In this document: positions 63,080-64,000 of the stretch, piece after piece
Layout of the letters: each line of letters starts with the position of its first letter
How positions within the stretch are numbered: position 1 is the stretch's first letter
From: WHSW01 sp963769945
GTDB taxonomy: Bacteria; Actinomycetota; Thermoleophilia; Solirubrobacterales; 70-9
Length of the DNA stretch: 64,000 bases
Direction: 5' to 3'
Assembly (NCBI GenBank): GCA_963769945.1
Contig: CAVYOA010000004.1
Coordinates: 124,001 to 188,000 of the forward strand
The notes under the pieces: generated by a model
Told to the model about the DNA's origin: nothing
Database searches by the model: none
The model's input: the letters and a program-made list of their open reading frames with translations, nothing else
Program-made: the position numbers and the translations under genes

Positions 63080-63835
63080 CTAGTCGTAGTTGCGGATCAT
63101 CCGCACGTTGAGCACCAGCATGATCGCGCCCATGACCGCGATCACGGCGAACCCGGGCAGGACCTTGTCCCATTCGATGTCGGTGAGGATCAGCGAGCGC
63201 AGCGCCTCCATCAGGTAGGTGACCGGGTTCAGCGTCGCCGCGACCTCCATCGGCTCGGTCAGCATGTCGCGGGGGACGAAGTTCGGCGTCAGAAACAGCA
63301 GCGGGAAGAAGATCAGCCCGCCCGAGTTCGTCGCCGCTGCGCTTCGGGTCTTTAGCGCGATCAGCTGCATGAAGCCGGCGTAGACGATCCCCCACAGCGC
63401 GCTCAGCGCGACGATCAGCACGAACCCGAGCGGCCCGCTGGCGATCGTGATCCCGAAGGGCAGCGCCAGCACAACGATCAGCGATGAGATCGCGATGCCT
63501 TTGGCGCCCTCGGCGACCAGACGGCCCAAGACGATCGAGTAGCGCGGGATCGGGATCGCCCGCAACTTGTCGAAGTAACCGCCCTCGATTTCTTCGACCA
63601 AGAACAGCGCCGCCATCCCGAATGAGGCCGCGAGCAGCAGGGTGATCGGCAGCTGGAAGGCGCCGTAGCCCTGGCCCTCGAGAAAGCCCGTGGACTCCGA
63701 GGGAAAGATGTCGGCCGCCTGACCGGTGTTGACGATCAAGAAGAAGACGGGGATGAACATCGTCATGAACAGCGCGTCGGGCTGGCGCAACGCCTCGCGC
63801 AGGGCGCGCTGTCCGAGTGTGATCGTGGCGCTCAT
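63080..63835 (-). CDS. ABC-2-type transporter permease
   Basis: A 251-residue membrane protein with six TM helices (ALFMTMFIPVFFLIVNTG, LPITLLLAASFGMAALFLV, ISSLIVVLALPFGITIASG, IVALSALWGIVYAGFMQLI). The conserved loop NSGGLIFFPLLFLTPNFVP, LNPVTYLMEALRSLI is typical of DrrB/ABC-2 exporters. It exports a drug or lipid with the ATPase encoded next. Start overlaps the ATPase stop (ATGA). Confidence 0.92.
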   Translation of the reverse strand: MSATITLGQRALREALRQPDALFMTMFIPVFFLIVNTGQAADIFPSESTGFLEGQGYGAFQLPITLLLAASFGMAALFLVEEIEGGYFDKLRAIPIPRYSIVLGRLVAEGAKGIAISSLIVVLALPFGITIASGPLGFVLIVALSALWGIVYAGFMQLIALKTRSAAATNSGGLIFFPLLFLTPNFVPRDMLTEPMEVAATLNPVTYLMEALRSLILTDIEWDKVLPGFAVIAVMGAIMLVLNVRMIRNYD

Positions 63836-64000
63836 GCGGTCACCTCCTGAACCTCGCCGGCAGCTCGGTCGCGGCTGCGGCCGGTCGCGTCGAGAAAGAC
63901 ATCGTCGAGTGTGGGTTCATCAGCACCGCCGCTTCGCTCGCGCAGGTCCGACTTGAGCCTGGACGGCGTGCCCTCGCGAACGATGTGACCGTCGTCGATG
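63832..64000 (-). CDS. ABC transporter ATP-binding protein (DrrA-type), cut by window end
   Basis: Only the last 55 residues or so are inside the window: IDDGHIVREGTPSRLKSDL is the strand after the H-loop and TLDDVFLDATGRS is the usual DrrA-like C-terminal motif. The coding continues beyond 64000. It pairs with the ABC-2 permease by a 4-base overlap. Likely energises the export of a drug, lipid or other hydrophobic compound. Confidence 0.85.
   Translation of the reverse strand, partial: IDDGHIVREGTPSRLKSDLRERSGGADEPTLDDVFLDATGRSRDRAAGEVQEVTA

Overview
The window is GC-rich, densely coding bacterial DNA. It reads as a chromosomal segment of an actinobacterium of the Thermoleophilia/Solirubrobacterales kind. 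The evidence is mycobacteria-like lipid genes, GTG/TTG starts and 4-base gene overlaps, leaderless-looking promoters, secreted subtilases with VCBS/RTX-type repeats, SHOCT proteins and a c-di-AMP riboswitch ahead of a cell-wall peptidase. The lineage is inferred from gene style only. No phage, insertion sequence, integrase or CRISPR array was seen.

Layout. 0-14.4 kb: small SHOCT/CYTH proteins, a K+ channel, two metallo-beta-lactamase-fold hydrolases, a P450, a cNMP-domain thioredoxin-reductase-like flavoprotein, an anti-sigma kinase facing a STAS antagonist, a likely protein-deglycation pair (LMW phosphatase plus fructosamine kinase), a GAF/GGDEF-like plus GspE-N coiled-coil pair, and a 5'-3' exonuclease. 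14.4-22.2 kb: lipoprotein, secreted hydrolase, fatty acid desaturase, hydroxyacid dehydrogenase, rlmN, Zn metallopeptidase and cyclophilin. 22.2-32.7 kb: two very large tandem secreted subtilases and a convergent phosphotriesterase-family enzyme, all broken by dozens of single-base indels. 32.7-40.8 kb: tadA, two tRNA-Ser genes around trpB2, two DHFR-fold reductases, a lipoprotein, a cupin and TetR pair sharing two operators, a BASS transporter, small proteins and a DUF5937/ArsR regulator with an operator on its start codon. 40.8-46.8 kb: a complete dipeptide/oligopeptide ABC transporter. 46.9-49.8 kb: alcohol dehydrogenase, CsaA-like protein and a CsoR-operator-driven DUF4396 membrane protein. 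49.9-56.1 kb: a beta-oxidation-type operon (two acyl-CoA dehydrogenases, thiolase, FabG4-like reductase, MaoC dehydratase). 56.1-64 kb: HAD phosphatase, SDR, acyltransferase, riboswitch plus M23 peptidase, FMO monooxygenase, small enzymes and an ABC-2 exporter cut by the window end.

Theme. Lipid metabolism recurs (desaturase, beta-oxidation operon, acyltransferase, SDR, P450, FMO), with peptide uptake and secreted proteolysis that could feed each other. Several promoters carry clear palindromic operators next to or on the start codon, the most informative regulatory signals here.

Quality warning. Single-base indels break at least eight otherwise sound genes across the window and are extremely dense between about 22.4 and 32.6 kb. 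The conceptual proteins keep all their catalytic motifs once indels are removed, so I read these as assembly/consensus errors rather than decay. No gene-free stretch exceeds 300 bases. The longest, 58780-59045, holds a promoter and the riboswitch.
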